Notes under the pieces: generated by a model | What the model saw: the letters and a program-made list of their open reading frames with translations, nothing else | What the model was told of the DNA's origin: nothing | The model's database searches: none | Program-made: the position numbers and the translations under genes | From: Acanthochromis polyacanthus | Lineage: Eukaryota > Chordata > Actinopteri > Pomacentridae | Direction: 5' to 3' | DNA length: 64,000 nucleotides | NCBI RefSeq assembly: GCF_021347895.1 | Contig: NC_067118.1 | Coordinates: forward strand, 14,697,015 to 14,761,014 | Shown: positions 1 to 12,000 of the stretch, in pieces | Numbering within the stretch: position 1 is the first letter of the stretch | Layout of the letters: every line of letters begins with the position of its first letter

Positions 1-545
1 ATTGTCCAGTGAAGTTGATATCGGTTGACACTGATGGCTTTCTGAATGACTAACAAAAAGCAATTGGATTCATTATTAGGCCAGCCTTTGAATTCATGGA
101 TCCATCAATCTGGTGGTTGGTCTGTTTGATTTTTATTCAGTTGTATTCACAGAATGCTAATGCACAACACAAGTTATCTCAGGGCACTTGTCATAGATAG
201 GTCATGACCATATGATATTATAGTCCAAATGACTGGCTTAGCTGAAACACCAAGAAGAAGCAGCACTCCATAGTATCTGTGCTGTTGAGGGTTGTCCCAC
301 TTGACATCTAAAACAACGTCACTTCTCCCAGGTTGTTCAGTGGAGTGGAATAACTGTTGATTGAAATTTTCAATGCTTTTCTTTTACACTTATCCATTTT
401 CTATTATCTAAGTGTTGAAGTTGAAAACCTTATCACTCTTTTTTGGCCCTAATGACAGAGAACAGCAGGGATAGCACCTCTTTTACTCCATCTTTTAATA
501 TTTTTCCTCTTCTTGTTTCCTCTAAGCTTTACAAAGAGTACACTG

Positions 546-550
<5 letters not shown>
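1..550. other. Unannotated flank
   Basis: I see no gene, RNA or repeat signature here. It is AT-rich sequence leading up to the first (GT)n tract. Confidence 0.4.

Positions 551-612
<62 letters not shown>
551..612. repeat. (GT)n microsatellite
   Basis: An uninterrupted GT dinucleotide tract of about 62 bp. It directly abuts the left end of the MITE-like element at 613, and a second (GT)n tract abuts the right end. Open frames reading Val-Cys or Thr-His repeats through it are artefacts of the tract. Confidence 0.97.
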
Positions 613-613
<1 letters not shown>

Positions 614-882
614 CTTGTACTTGCTACATGGTGAGGACCATTTTCTGCATTTAACTATCAAAGTGAGGACATTTTTACAAAGTGAGGACATTTTGGCCGG
701 TCCTCACTTTGAAACAGCCATGTTTGAGGGTGAAGACTTGTTTTTAGAGAACAGGTATGAATTGAGGTTTGGTTAGGGTTAGGGTAAGGATTAAGTTTAG
801 GCAATCAGTTGTGATGGTTAAGGTTAGGGTAAGGCTCTAGGAAATGCATTATGCCTATGGATGTCCTCACTAAGATAGAAGT

Positions 883-888
<6 letters not shown>
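613..888. mobile_element. MITE-like element between two (GT)n tracts
   Basis: A 276-bp segment lies exactly between two (GT)n tracts. Its ends are imperfect inverted repeats: the left end reads TTGTACTTGCTACATGGTGAGGAC, and the reverse complement of the right end reads TTGTACTTCTATCTTAGTGAGGAC. The interior has a hairpin-like pair (AAAGTGAGGAC and GTCCTCACTTT around 680-710) and TTAGGG-like runs near 771-789 and 822-833. There is no coding capacity. From memory, similar sequence flanked by GT tracts occurs widely in teleosts. I infer a non-autonomous DNA element that inserted into, or spread together with, GT microsatellites. Confidence 0.6.

Positions 889-972
<84 letters not shown>
889..972. 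repeat. (GT)n microsatellite
   Basis: An uninterrupted GT tract of about 84 bp at the right edge of the MITE-like element. It has the same strand phase as the tract at 551-612, as expected if one tract was split by insertion. Confidence 0.97.
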
Positions 973-973
<1 letters not shown>

Positions 974-2789
974 TTTATTACATGCTGCTGGCCACCTTTA
1001 TTGCCTATTGCCCTACCTTGGCAGCTACGAATGTGAGTGTGGTTTGATGGGAAAAGCTGGTTCTCTATCCCTTCCTTTTGTGGAGGCTTGCTTTTCAACA
1101 GGGTGTGGGTTTTCAGCTGCTTTCAGCTCAGTCATGGGGGATTTAAAAGCACTGAAACCCAGCACCTTACCTGGGATCAAGGCCTGAGAGAGAGAAGAAA
1201 AATGCTACCTTGCGGGAAAGTCAGTTGCTTCTGTTGCTGCTGTTGCTGTGTGTGGGTGTACATGCTTTTCAACAGATAAAATTAAAGCTTTCTTTGTTTA
1301 CAGGACAAAACACAATAACAAATATGGATTAGGACTGAACATCATAAAACTAATTAAAGAAAATCCATTTGTTATTGCACCCAAATGGGTCATCCTTTTG
1401 AGAGCATGAAGGAGCTCAGTAAATTTTATAGCACAAACTGCCATTTTGTACTGAGCACTAGAGGAAAGCTCCCAGTGTGCAAAATAGAGAGCAAAATGTA
1501 AATGGGTCAGTCTCTGGGGATTGTTAGTAAGCTGAAATTGTAAAATAAAAAGTGAAAGTCCTTTTTCACAAAATTTCATTTCAACTTCATGATGGTGGTG
1601 CTAGCAGTAAGGCCAGAGGTTTACATAAAATTCCTTAGCATAGTGCCAATTTTTTTATGTGAATTTGTGGTCTTTGTCAGGTCACAGAATAAATTTAGGA
1701 CAAATCAGTAGCCTTTCTGATTAGTATCAGGAATAAGCATCTGACATGCAGTTTTCTTCACTTTTGCACCAGTAATTCAAATGATGGTATTTGAATAGAT
1801 GATGGTAAAACTACAACAATTAAGCATCATTTGTTTTTTACAGCAACAACTTAATTGCAGCTGATATTTTGCAAAATTACGTGCACTGAATGGATCCCAT
1901 TGTGTGTGCATGTGTTGTGTGGTTGGAGCAGTCGAGTGGCTTATGTAGAAGAAAGAGCTATTGTGTTAGTTATTCTTTGATTGTTGGCCTTAGACATGTG
2001 GCTGTCAGCAATACCACATGTGCGAATGGTAAATCCAGTAAACAAATAAATTTTTTTACACCTTTAGTGCAGAAACACACAATCTCCATAGCTGTGATGA
2101 CGCATATAGCTTCTCAGGGGAGTGATGATATCACTGAACATCCATTGTGTGTGTGTGTGTGTCTGTACATGTTTCCCTCTCGCAATCATTCTTTCTTGCA
2201 CAGACAGCTCAGAAAAGAAGTGAGAGAGTGTGCAACAAGCTAGTCACAACAGTACCCGGCAGTCCAAACCACAACTCTGCTGAGCACAGAAGGTGGCTGA
2301 CTCATCCTCTGGCAACACATTATTGTCCTTTACATTATTTCCACTACCATGAGAGCTGTCTTGTGCTCTGGCTCTTTGATGGCAGTCCCTGTAATTGGAC
2401 AGATACTACGCTTTAAAAAAAAATCTACAGTCTGTACAGTGCACACATGGCTGTATGTTGCAGTACTGAATGTAAAAGCTGTCTTTTTCCTTCTTAGTCA
2501 GTTTAGTCAGGGTTGGTGTTGTGAAATGGACGTTAAGTGCATGACCATGCTTGAGCTTGTTTCTAACTCACTGTACTTAGCAACAAAAAGGGTGTCAACC
2601 TACAGTTTAGTGTTACTGCCTTCAGGAGCTCTATGTTCCCTTTGACAGTCATTACTTCTCATAATGACCTGGCTAAAAGCCTTTACTAAACATGTGGTGC
2701 TAGTGTAGGTATCAGAGCTATACAGTTGTATAGATTTGTTAGACTAGCTGAATGTTGTGCCCAGACTGGGAATTTAAGATAGCGTCTTT
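973..2789. other. Unannotated stretch
   Basis: No gene is supported. A short GT run occurs near 2146-2162. All open frames are under 120 codons without recognisable domains. Confidence 0.4.
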
Positions 2790-3424
2790 GTTAGGGCGAG
2801 TGGTGTTTGTGAACCCAAAAGCAGACACTCGGAGGCAGATGGATAATAACAAGGATTTAATAACAGACTGAACTAAACACTCCACACGGGAGGGACGAAA
2901 AGAAACAGAAGGGATTCAAAAACTAAACTAAGGGTGCCAACCAGAACAGGCCGGGATATGGGCTAAACTAAATAAGAACTGAGATAACTCACAAATAAGT
3001 CCAAGGATCGGGAGACGAGGCAGGGACAGAGCAGACGGGGATTGTTAGTGGGGTCGTGGCAGGGACAGCGGGGTGGGAGAGATCAGAGCAGACGGGGAGT
3101 CCAAGGCGGGAGGGGAGACCGGACCTGACGAGGTAGTCCTCGATTAGTCTTTCGCCCCTATACCCAGGTCGGACGACCGATTTGCACGTCAGGACCGCTA
3201 CGGGCCAGAACAGAACCAGAGCAAACCAGACAGGTGGGATCCTGGCAGGCGAACAGCAGGTATTCCTCAGTCAATGACCCAGCACTGGGTAGCAGGGAGA
3301 GTCAGGCTTTATATGTTGCTGATTGCGGATTAGGAGCAGCTGTGCTCCTCTGTAGCCACTCTCAATCAGCCACAGCTGACAGTTGGCCAGAGCGCTGCAC
3401 AGGGAAGGGAGGGGCCATGACAGT
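2790..3424. repeat. GC-rich dispersed repeat
   Basis: This block of about 630 bp is clearly richer in G and C than the AT-rich flanks. It carries purine-rich phrases repeated internally (CAGAGCAGACGGGG near 3027 and CAGAGCAGACGGGGAG near 3086). It contains an antisense 28S rRNA fragment at 3140-3206. I see no transposase or RT frame. The base-composition edges set the limits given, and I found no target duplication. From memory, similar GC-rich blocks recur in fish genomes, but I cannot name the family. Confidence 0.5.
3140..3206 (-). pseudogene. 28S rRNA fragment, antisense, 67 bp
   Basis: The reverse complement contains the conserved 28S segment GGTATAGGGGCGAAAGACTA, preceded by CAAATCGGTCGTCCGACC and by GGTCCTGACGTG. 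This matches the eukaryotic large-subunit rRNA region equivalent to about nucleotides 760-800 of bacterial 23S (domain II). Similarity runs from the TCGATTAG end at 3140 to GGGCC at 3206 and stops abruptly on both sides, where the host repeat resumes. It is too short to be an rRNA gene. I read it as a rDNA-derived insert inside a dispersed repeat. Confidence 0.85.
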
Positions 3425-4361
3425 CTTCCTCTAAACGAGCACAGAAAGCTATGATTGATTGAAGTTAAAGGCTTTAAACTCCATAAAAAGTTCAACATAA
3501 TTTTGCATAGAGATTGGAGAGAACTAAAATGTCAATACAACCTGTGTTTTTTTGAGTATTATTTGAGCTAGCATTCTCTTATGGGCACTAGAACACACCT
3601 CTTAAAGTGGTACTAATCAATATTTCCACTTAGCTCTACAGAGCAGTTTAATGCCTTTGCCCTTGCATTTACACCTATGCCACTGACACAGTAGAGATTA
3701 GCTATGACCTGAAAATTTGAAGAGTTTACTAACAAAGTGATGAGCTTCAAACATAGCCAAGGAATGAAGACATCATTATTCTACCAGTGTGCCATGGGGA
3801 AGGAGCAGATTAATGCCAGTGAAAAAGCAAAAGATTAAAACACAGATGTGTAAAAGAGCACCCAACTTGGGGTTATGTTTTTGTTTTCAACAATTCTCAT
3901 GTAACAGCTCAACCAAACAATAATACTTTCTAATTCTAGACTCTGTCTGTGGCTCTACATCCATTGCTTTCCACAGAAAAACATACATCTTAAAAAACAC
4001 CTCATCATTATAAATAAAGGTAAATTTTACCCAAATAGGACAAAACTACTGTATTTCACTTGCGAGACTATAACAAAAACAACAAGGTAAAGGTGTGTTT
4101 TCCACATGTGAACACATGAAAATATAAATACATGCAATATGTTTACTGTGAACATTTTGGTGTTACAGATATGTTTTCGTTGTCATGGAAAAAAATATTT
4201 ATTTTGAAATGAAATATGTGTTTAGTAGTGTTAACTTTTGTGTTTAACAGTATGTAAAACTTTCGGAATGTCCTGATCCTGTCAGACATAATCCCATCGG
4301 GGACATTTTATTCCTCCGAGTTCTACCCTTGAAGAGGATAGAAACAGATTGCTGGGTTGTC
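3425..4361. other. Unannotated AT-rich stretch
   Basis: I see no gene or repeat signature. Confidence 0.4.
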
Positions 4362-4383
4362 CATAAATGTACTATTGTCAACA

Positions 4384-4646
4384 ATATGAAGAGTTCATTT
4401 GCAAAAACAGGTAACTCCGTTTTATAAATTTTCAGAAAACTCATTTTTTTATTGTTTACTTGAGATAATAATAATAATAACACTAATAATTTATTTTTTC
4501 TCTATTGTGTCATGTATTTTTCTAGTGAGTCAAATCCATTCAACTTCAGTTTGACTGATATTATCTCAAGTAAGCAATAAAATAAAAAGTTTTCTGAAAA
4601 TTTATCAAAACGGAGTTATCTGTTTTTGCAAATGAACTCTTCATAT
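4384..4646. repeat. Foldback repeat (inverted arms of about 87 bp)
   Basis: The left arm at 4384-4470 and the right arm at 4559-4646 are inverted copies with few mismatches. Both contain AGAGTTCATTTGCAAAAACAG and TTTCAGAAAACT in the same order. They are separated by about 88 bp that includes (ATA)n. Weaker pairing continues outward to about 4362 and 4668 (shared AATGTACT). There is no coding capacity. It is probably a non-autonomous DNA transposon; the superfamily is unknown because I could not fix a target duplication. Confidence 0.75.
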
Positions 4647-4668
4647 GGAAAATGAAAGTACATTATTG

Positions 4669-5105
4669 CAAAGGGAAAGACCTTACTCAACATAGGGGGC
4701 CAGACCTCTCTCCTCTGTCTCCCAAGGTCCAAGTACAATGTAACTGCATTTATAGGAAACACAAACTCTTTTCCAATTAACTTGTCATGAATAGGTTGTA
4801 AGTTTAAACCTTTTGGGATAGTGCCCATACTATGTTTGAAACCTGAGGTCATCTTTGGAAAGACAAAACCTTTTAGAGATGTAAACATCTTCTCTAGTTG
4901 ACCTCAAACCTTAACTTTCTTGATCCCTAGATAGTTCTTCTATAATTAAGCTACAGCAAAGTTGCTCTGCTAACACAAAATAGTTTCAGAACAACAAAGA
5001 TATAGTTAGATTAAATGAACCACAGATTATGAACGATAACCTAAGAGCTCATTGCTGATTTTATTTTCACAGTCAGAGAGCTGTGAAGCACTCATCCCTC
5101 ATCCT
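4669..5105. other. Unannotated stretch
   Basis: Nothing recognisable. Confidence 0.35.
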
Positions 5106-5182
5106 GGGAAGGTGGGGACACAAACTGGGGATCTTCTACCTGCAAGGCAAAAGCAACAACCACAAATCCACTGTACAGCCCC
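5106..5182 (-). mobile_element. SINE-A head fragment (tRNA-like part)
   Basis: The sequence reads ACTGGGGATCTTCTACCTG...CACTGTACAGCCCC. It matches, in the same order, the tRNA-like head of the fuller SINE-A copies at 43538-43898 and 55637-56079 (CGGGGATCTTCTTGCTG...CACTGTGCAACCC). Only the head is present, and it is diverged. Confidence 0.5.
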
Positions 5183-5902
5183 TAAGCAATCATCTGATCA
5201 GAAAAGCTCACTTAAACAGGTTCAACATATGCCCATATGCCCAGCCTTCTACCATGGCTGCTGAGCAGAATGAACAGTATATTTTAAGAACTACTTCTGA
5301 GCAACTATAAACTAGCTTCTAAAACTCTCAGATATTCCTTATTTGTAGAAAACAGACATGCTAGAAACTTACATGACTAGAAATTGCTCTGTTTCTTTAT
5401 TAATGTGAAGATGAGTCCGAGTTGTTTCTTTTCATAATAATGAAAACAGTGGTAACCGTTATTAAAGTTAGTACTGATTTCAATCCCTCATCCTAGTCCT
5501 CATTTCTAAGTTAAAACAACAAATTTAAATTTTCAGTGCATGGTCAATTGATAGATATTTGCAACATTTTTACACTACATTGTATTGAACTGAGCTTATT
5601 TATTTAGAAATCCTTGTTCTAGAAATGAATGACTGCATAAGCGAAATGCCTCAGAAGGTACGTTGAGATTGGAATTACCTCTTCACATTCCAGCTGTAGT
5701 CACACACACAGCCTCTCCTATGTCCAGGTGGACTGTGAGTGTGTATATATATGTGTGTGTATTTGATGGTAACAGGGATGTGCCCAGACCTGTGGCTCAG
5801 GCAATCTGACCGCCACCCTTTCCAAAACAGATCTCAACATGTCTTCTGGCCGGCCCACAATGTTTAGTTAACCCTGACTGACTTCCCTCAATACACATCA
5901 TA
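5183..5902. other. Unannotated stretch
   Basis: No gene seen. There are short CA and GT runs around 5701-5760 only. Confidence 0.35.
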
Positions 5903-5970
5903 CACACATCACACGCACACGCACACGCACACGCACACGCACACGCACACGCACACGCACACGCACACGC

Positions 5971-6022
<52 letters not shown>
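5903..6022. repeat. Compound (ACGCAC)n-(AC)n microsatellite
   Basis: A hexamer array of ACGCAC units (about 5911-5976) passes directly into a pure (AC)n tract (about 5977-6022). The purine-pyrimidine alternation over more than 110 bp, with regular CG steps, is a strong Z-DNA-forming pattern. Confidence 0.95.
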
Positions 6023-6023
<1 letters not shown>

Positions 6024-6973
6024 GTTCATTCCTCAGCGACGCAGTGGATCTACTACATTAGGGCTCTTGGCTTTTAAAGCTCATTTAAAGAAGGATTTTA
6101 ACCTCCTGTATTCAAATTTATTCAATCTTTATGTGTGTTGCTTTCTGGAAGAGATGTGTGACCAAGGCGGGAAAGTACACAAACAAAGGAAGATCTGGTA
6201 GGAGGTGTGAAGTGAGCTGTAACTGCTGTAGCTGTCATGATGTATGTACACTGAGGTTTTGTATCTAACTAGAGCAAATTCGCAGGAATTCAAAGTAAAT
6301 CCTTTCTTCAAACTTGCATCTAAATGCATTTTTTAAAACTTCTGAAATATCTCTTATGCTTCTCCCCACAATGTGTCTTTACTTTCTCTGGTTTGTTTCT
6401 TCTGCTCACTACTGCCTGAAGGTTTCAGTTTTACACTGCTCTCTGAATCATTTAATATGTGTGACTTGTCCTGTGAAATCCAAATATAGAAGCATTGCTC
6501 ATGGAATCTGTAGAAAAATGAGTTAGTAGAGCGCTAAAAACAGGATTGACAGTGTTCATTCATCTGCGAGGGCTGGTCATATGTGTACTGTTTACTTACC
6601 AAGGTGTTTCAGATCAGCTTTTTGTACATTCTGGAGTCCAGCAGAGTCTATAATATGCCCACCTGCAATACAATGATCATAAAAGTTTCATTAAATACAT
6701 ACTGTGTTGTATATTCATTAAAACTGATGAATATGACATCGGTTGTTTATGGGGAGACCTGAGAGAGGAAAAGTATTTTATGAATGTGTTTCCAGCTTTT
6801 GGGGAGTACTACTACACTGTACTACTGTGTCTCTAACTGGAGCCATATGAAGTCTGATAAATGTCCTTATTTAAAGAACTTTCTTCTGTAATGTGCGACA
6901 TTATTTTGAAATGAGAAACAGAGAGCTGATAGGAAATGAGGGGACTGAAAGATTAGCAATGGCATCTGACAAA
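6023..6973. other. Unannotated stretch
   Basis: I see nothing I can support. Confidence 0.35.
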
Positions 6974-7043
6974 GGGGACAGGTCAGAATTGAACCAGGGA
7001 TGATTCAGGCCATGGTCAGTGCTTTTACCACCACCCCAACCCT
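6974..7043 (-). mobile_element. tRNA-like SINE head, possible
   Basis: On the minus strand an A-box-like TGGTGGTAAAAGC is followed about 30 bp later by a B-box-like GGTTCAATTCT, the spacing of a tRNA-type internal promoter. There is no clear SINE body around it and no duplication. It could be chance or a very old SINE. Confidence 0.3.
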
Positions 7044-8245
7044 GAGTTTATTTTGACTCTTGTAGTTCACCGATATGTTGTTGGAGGGCCCACCAGAAAC
7101 CATTTTAATGTAATCCTATTAAACCCCTGAATGAGTGCATGTAATAGATTACAATCCTAATCCAAAAGAGGCTGGAGCAGTTACCATTCCTTTTCACAAG
7201 ATCAATCCTGTCAAAAGGACATTTTCTAAATGTTGTATGTTGGTTATGTTTGCAAACACATCTAAGGGTTCCAATTGCAGTGTGCTGACGCCATAAAAAT
7301 CTGACTGTCCATTCAAGAAATTTCAACTTCTGTTATGTAGTGAGGTGGATTTAGAGGTGAAGGGATCAGAGGTAAGAGTTAGTCAAAATCTCTCTTTTTT
7401 TTCTGAGTGACTTTGCCATCCATTTTTAAATGACATTCAAAGGCAACCATAGGCTGTCATGCTTTTCATATGCTAAAGTGGACTAATTCATTTAATTCTC
7501 CCAAGTCTTTACTCTGGAATTACAAATCACAATGTATAACCATAATGACATTTGTTATTTGGAAATTAGAGTTCCTGAAACCTTTGGTTCAAGTATTACC
7601 TTAAACTACTGTACTTAATATATCAACACGTCACAGTAGGTTTATGAGAGACTGGACTCAGCTGTGAAACTGTTATATTCAGACTGCATCTTGGCAAATA
7701 GGCTCAACACCATGATGAACCAAACTAAACCAACTGTTCATGTCAGGCTATAGGTGATCTTCTCACTTTCTTGCGTCAGTACACATGCACCTTCTCACAT
7801 GCAGGAACATACACATGTATATAAACACACATATATGCAATATGACACATACCCTTATTAAATAGTTTTGTTTAATTGCATCGTTTGTTTTTGATCCTAT
7901 TTTTAACTGCTTGTTTATTTTTATGGATTGTTGATTTTTGTATTTGTAATTTAAGTTAAAATGAGATTTATTCCATGAACGTAAAAGTTTTCTAATCCCA
8001 ACTGCACCGTTTGCCAGTGTTGTTGCAGCCTTGTTATACTGTGCAATAAAAAAAGAATGAAAAAAAATCCCCAGATTATACTACTCTTGAATGCTTCATA
8101 TTCTGACAATAAATTGCAAATGCATGTAATATTTGTTCTCATATGTTATTTGTTCTCAGAAACAATGTCATGCCTCATGGCTCATAGTTTACACTTCCCC
8201 CTCCCCCTCTGTCTGTGTCTCTGCCTGTCTGTCCGTCTGCTGTAG
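7044..8245. other. Unannotated stretch
   Basis: No gene seen. The end (8198-8245) is a pyrimidine-rich tract closing in TGTAG, which could act as a splice acceptor for the exon described next. Confidence 0.35.
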
Positions 8246-8854
8246 GTGATGTTAACAGCTTGGCCTGCCAGTGATTATGCTTTGGACTAGGAGGACTGCA
8301 AGGTTGTTTGAGTGATGGCCTCTGACAGATGTCATCATATTCTGCTCTTCACAAAGACCAGACAAGTTGTCGATTCTAATAGCTGGAGGACCTTCTCAAG
8401 CAGCTTTTCTGGAATGTCTGGAAATTTTATTTGAAGACTTTCTTCTGTGACTTAAGTCACTTTTCAATATCAGATTGGATTGTAATCCCCCCCACGCCCC
8501 GGAATTCATTTCCCTTGGGAATACGTCACTGTAGACTGGTCTGACTGTGTGACAGCTTTTGATAACAGTCATTCATTGCAACCTAGATGAACCTAGTCCC
8601 TTTCCTCTCTAGCTGTCCAACATTCTGAACAATCCGAGGAACCTCAAGACTGCTTTTTCTCCTTCATCCCAGTTTTACAGGAATATTTTTGAATTATTTT
8701 TTCTTTTTAGTAACTTTTTGTATTTGGATTCTATCACATTTTCGAAATCGCTGACAGACTCTCTAGAGTGTGGGGTCAGCGACTACACTTTAAAATCTGA
8801 TAACGTTGTGTGAACCCCTGGCACTTGGCACTTGTTTATCATACATCAGCTGTC

Positions 8855-9008
8855 ATGGAGTCTGTAGCAGCTAGAATGGCCATGGTGACAGACTCCCCAA
8901 ACCCTTCTCTAAGGTCGAGGACTACTGTGACGACGGATGGCGATTCCTTCGTGAGCACTGTCAGCCTTCCCTGCAGCCACTTTCTCTCGGCCAACTTCAT
9001 CAATGTTG
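8855..9008 (+). CDS. Candidate first coding exon, unidentified gene
   Basis: The ATG at 8855 opens 51 codons plus one base, ending at a strong donor (G/GTAAGTG, GT at 9009). The peptide starts MESVAARMAMVTDSPNPS, is rich in Ser and Thr, and ends SHFLSANFINV. It has no signal peptide, membrane segment or known motif, so it would be a cytoplasmic N-terminus. Upstream, a polypyrimidine tract ending in TGTAG at 8245 could start a non-coding part of the same exon (8246-8854). The frame stays open 15 codons upstream, so an in-frame ATG at 8810 is an alternative start; I prefer 8855 only because the peptide looks more protein-like from there. I do not recognise the gene. The partner exon is not seen in the window. 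It could be a chance open frame next to a chance donor. Confidence 0.35.
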
Positions 9009-9009
9009 G

Positions 9010-12000
9010 TAAGTGTTCACCTTTATGACCTGCAAGTATCTACTGTATGTGTGGTGACAAGTTCTCATTTGATTAATTTATCAAGACAGTGTGCATATGT
9101 GTGTGAATGTGTGAAGTCTTATGTTGTGCTGAGTAGTTTGTGGTCTCTGTCGTCTTGTGGGATGAAGTGCTGTTTCACTTAATGTTGTTGGTAGCTTTGC
9201 CTTTCTTTATGTCAGCAAGTTAAGGATGGTTGAAGGCTTAATGGTCAAATCAAAGGACATGAACGAGAAGCAAATGTATGAAGAAAAACCTCACAATGTG
9301 ACACTGGTGTTTTGAGATGTTGGCAGTTTTTTGTGCTGGAGAATACAGGAAGCGCTGATTGTGTAGACAGGTTAATAATAGGATTGGGCTGGATTCTTTT
9401 CTGCCTAGAACTGGCAAAGAGTTTAGCGATTTCAACATTCTTATGACCTTAAAGAAAGCATAACAAGCTGGTGCAGAATTATCTGATCCCTCATAGGTCA
9501 AGCTACTACATAGGTGAGAGAACATTGTGAGTGGGTGCCAGTGATTGCCAGTATGACCTCCTTCAAAGTCATAAGTCCAATATGATATATGTTAGTGTCA
9601 GACACCGAAAACAAAACAAATAAAAAAAAATAGACACCAGAGTTATCAAGCAATTAAATCAATACCTGAAACTGAGTTTGAAACATAATAATCTAAACTT
9701 CAGGTCAGCATTTTAATTCAGTTCAAACAGCTTCATTATGGATGGTGTTGTTCACCAGAGATGTAAAGCAATCTAGTAGTTGTACAAAGTCACTCCAGGT
9801 GATGAGTGTGAAAATGACTGCAAAATTGTAATGTTCGTTTCATGTCTTTTTCTGCCCATATATTGTACTCCTGCTTAAGTACACCCCTTAAGATGTTCCG
9901 ACTATTAACTACACCAAACCTACTAAAGCTTTAAAATATCTATATGATAAGCAGTAAAGGTCCATAAGATTATGTGGGTGGTGAAAGTTTCTGTGCAATG
10001 ATGCCTATATGGAAAATGTATGCTGTAGTCCTTTGAATCAATCATCTCTTACCTTGAAAAGTATCATTGTAGCTGACATGTGAATGTCTTAAGAACATTA
10101 GCATTAAGCTTATGCTACCTGCTAAATATTGCTGCTAAATATACAGTAATGCTTCATTTGCTGGGTTGCTTGATTTTTCAAGGGCTAGGAATAAAAACCC
10201 AAAGATTATGTGGTGGACGTCCTTCAGAGAAGTTCAGGAACTTCCGTGCGTTTCACTACATCATGAACTCTTGCTCTGCTAAAGCCTTTCTAAAAGCTAT
10301 CAGCTTCTGTGTTCTTTTCCTGAGGGCATTCTCTCACTCTGAATACAGCTGGTTGTAAACTGTGGTCTGTGTGGAACTGAAATGAGCACTCTGGAGTCTT
10401 CTGCTATCAAAGCTCCCACAAGGGGTTTGATTCTCTGCTCCTGCCAAATATTAACTGAGAAAGTAAGGATCCCAGTTCAGTAGTGTTTCTCACACTAAGC
10501 GTTTAATCCTTCAGAGGCTCCTGTTTAGATGACTCATGTCATGTGCTTTTCCATTTGAATTTTGGTCAGTAAGCTGTCAACATAGCAAAGTAGACTCGTT
10601 CTGGTAATAACATCCAGCATACTTTCTCAAAAATATCTTCTGCATCAGTGAAAGCATCTTTGTGTTTTTGAATGACAACAACAGTTTCTGGTCCATGCTG
10701 TAGTTTTGTCAACGAGGGTGAAGAGTGGTGTTTTCTAAATACCTATATTAAAACATGAAACAGGTAGCCAAACAGGACTGCACATTATTCATGTATATAT
10801 TTTGTGGCTTGTAGGGTTTTTTGGCCCTGGGTCTTATGGCACTGAACTTTTAGTGGGCCTCAGCCTGAATGAAGCTGTACTCCAAAAATGTGTTTTTGAG
10901 GGCACAGTTGTTTTTGACCGTTTACCATCAAATTCGAATCAATTTATTTTTTAGTTCAAATGAATGTTTGTTCCAAATTATGAAATTCCCTCAAAGTATT
11001 GAGAGATTTGTGCCTTATTGACAGTTTAACAGACAGACATGTGTACCGTAATGCCACTGGTCACAGCTGCTGCCAGCAAATAGGCATAAAAATGGATGAA
11101 TATTTAAGGTAACTGAAATTTTGTACCTGTGGAGGTTATGCAGGAGCACTCAGAGTAACAGTAGCAGGCTGGTACACTGAGTAATGTGATGTGTGATTAT
11201 CTGTCATGTAGCTTTTTACACTTACAGTGTGTTCTGTCTAATGTTCCTGCATTACTGACTTTCAGTTTGTTTTTGATTCTGCACATTTGTCTAAAATATG
11301 AATAACAATAGTGAATAATTTACATGTATTCACTTGTGAATACATGTTGTGATAATGTATTCAAGTTGTGATAATTATGTTTTTTTATTAATAAGGCTTA
11401 CTGTGTGTTAAAGATAATGTTACCTATATGTTATTTAAAAATATGTTAAGTTGACCTGTATGTAATTCTAGTTACCTTGCTTTAACTAGCAGTGTAAAGT
11501 GAGCATCCATGACAATTCAGCACATTCCAGACTGCAACAGCTGGGCCAGGTGAACTTCTAGGAGTGTGTGCTCACATTTGGGTCAGACAGGAAGTGGAAT
11601 CTTATTACCATGTCTTTCCTGCCTGGTTAGTACTGCACAGACTTCGATTGCACATGATGTCATCAACGCAAGATGGTGATGCCCATTTCTGAATATTTCG
11701 GATTCAATTTTGAACACTAGGAGAGAGTGGTGATGCATTGTCCACCTTTCTATACATTCCACACTGTAGACACAGTGAAAGGCAGGAAAACTATTAATTA
11801 CACTAATACACAGAGCTCATGACAACACATTAACTGGAGCATTAAAATAAACAGCACACACCATTTAGTCCACCCAAGAAACCTAAGACATCTCAGCCAC
11901 TGTTTTGAGTTGCTTGTCTCACAGACATAGGATGCCTCTTTTCTCTAGTCCACACAGGCTGTGTGGCTCATGATTTGCCAGTGCTGGGAAAGCTACTTTA

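Noticed and set aside
771..840. TTAGGG-like runs as an interstitial telomere
   Set aside because: Only two or three imperfect units inside a dispersed element. There is no tandem array.
443..1187. Open frames rich in Val-Cys or Thr-His repeats
   Set aside because: They are translations of the (GT)n tracts, with no start context, conservation or domain.
3140..3206. Functional rRNA gene
   Set aside because: Only 67 bp of 28S is present, embedded in repeat sequence.
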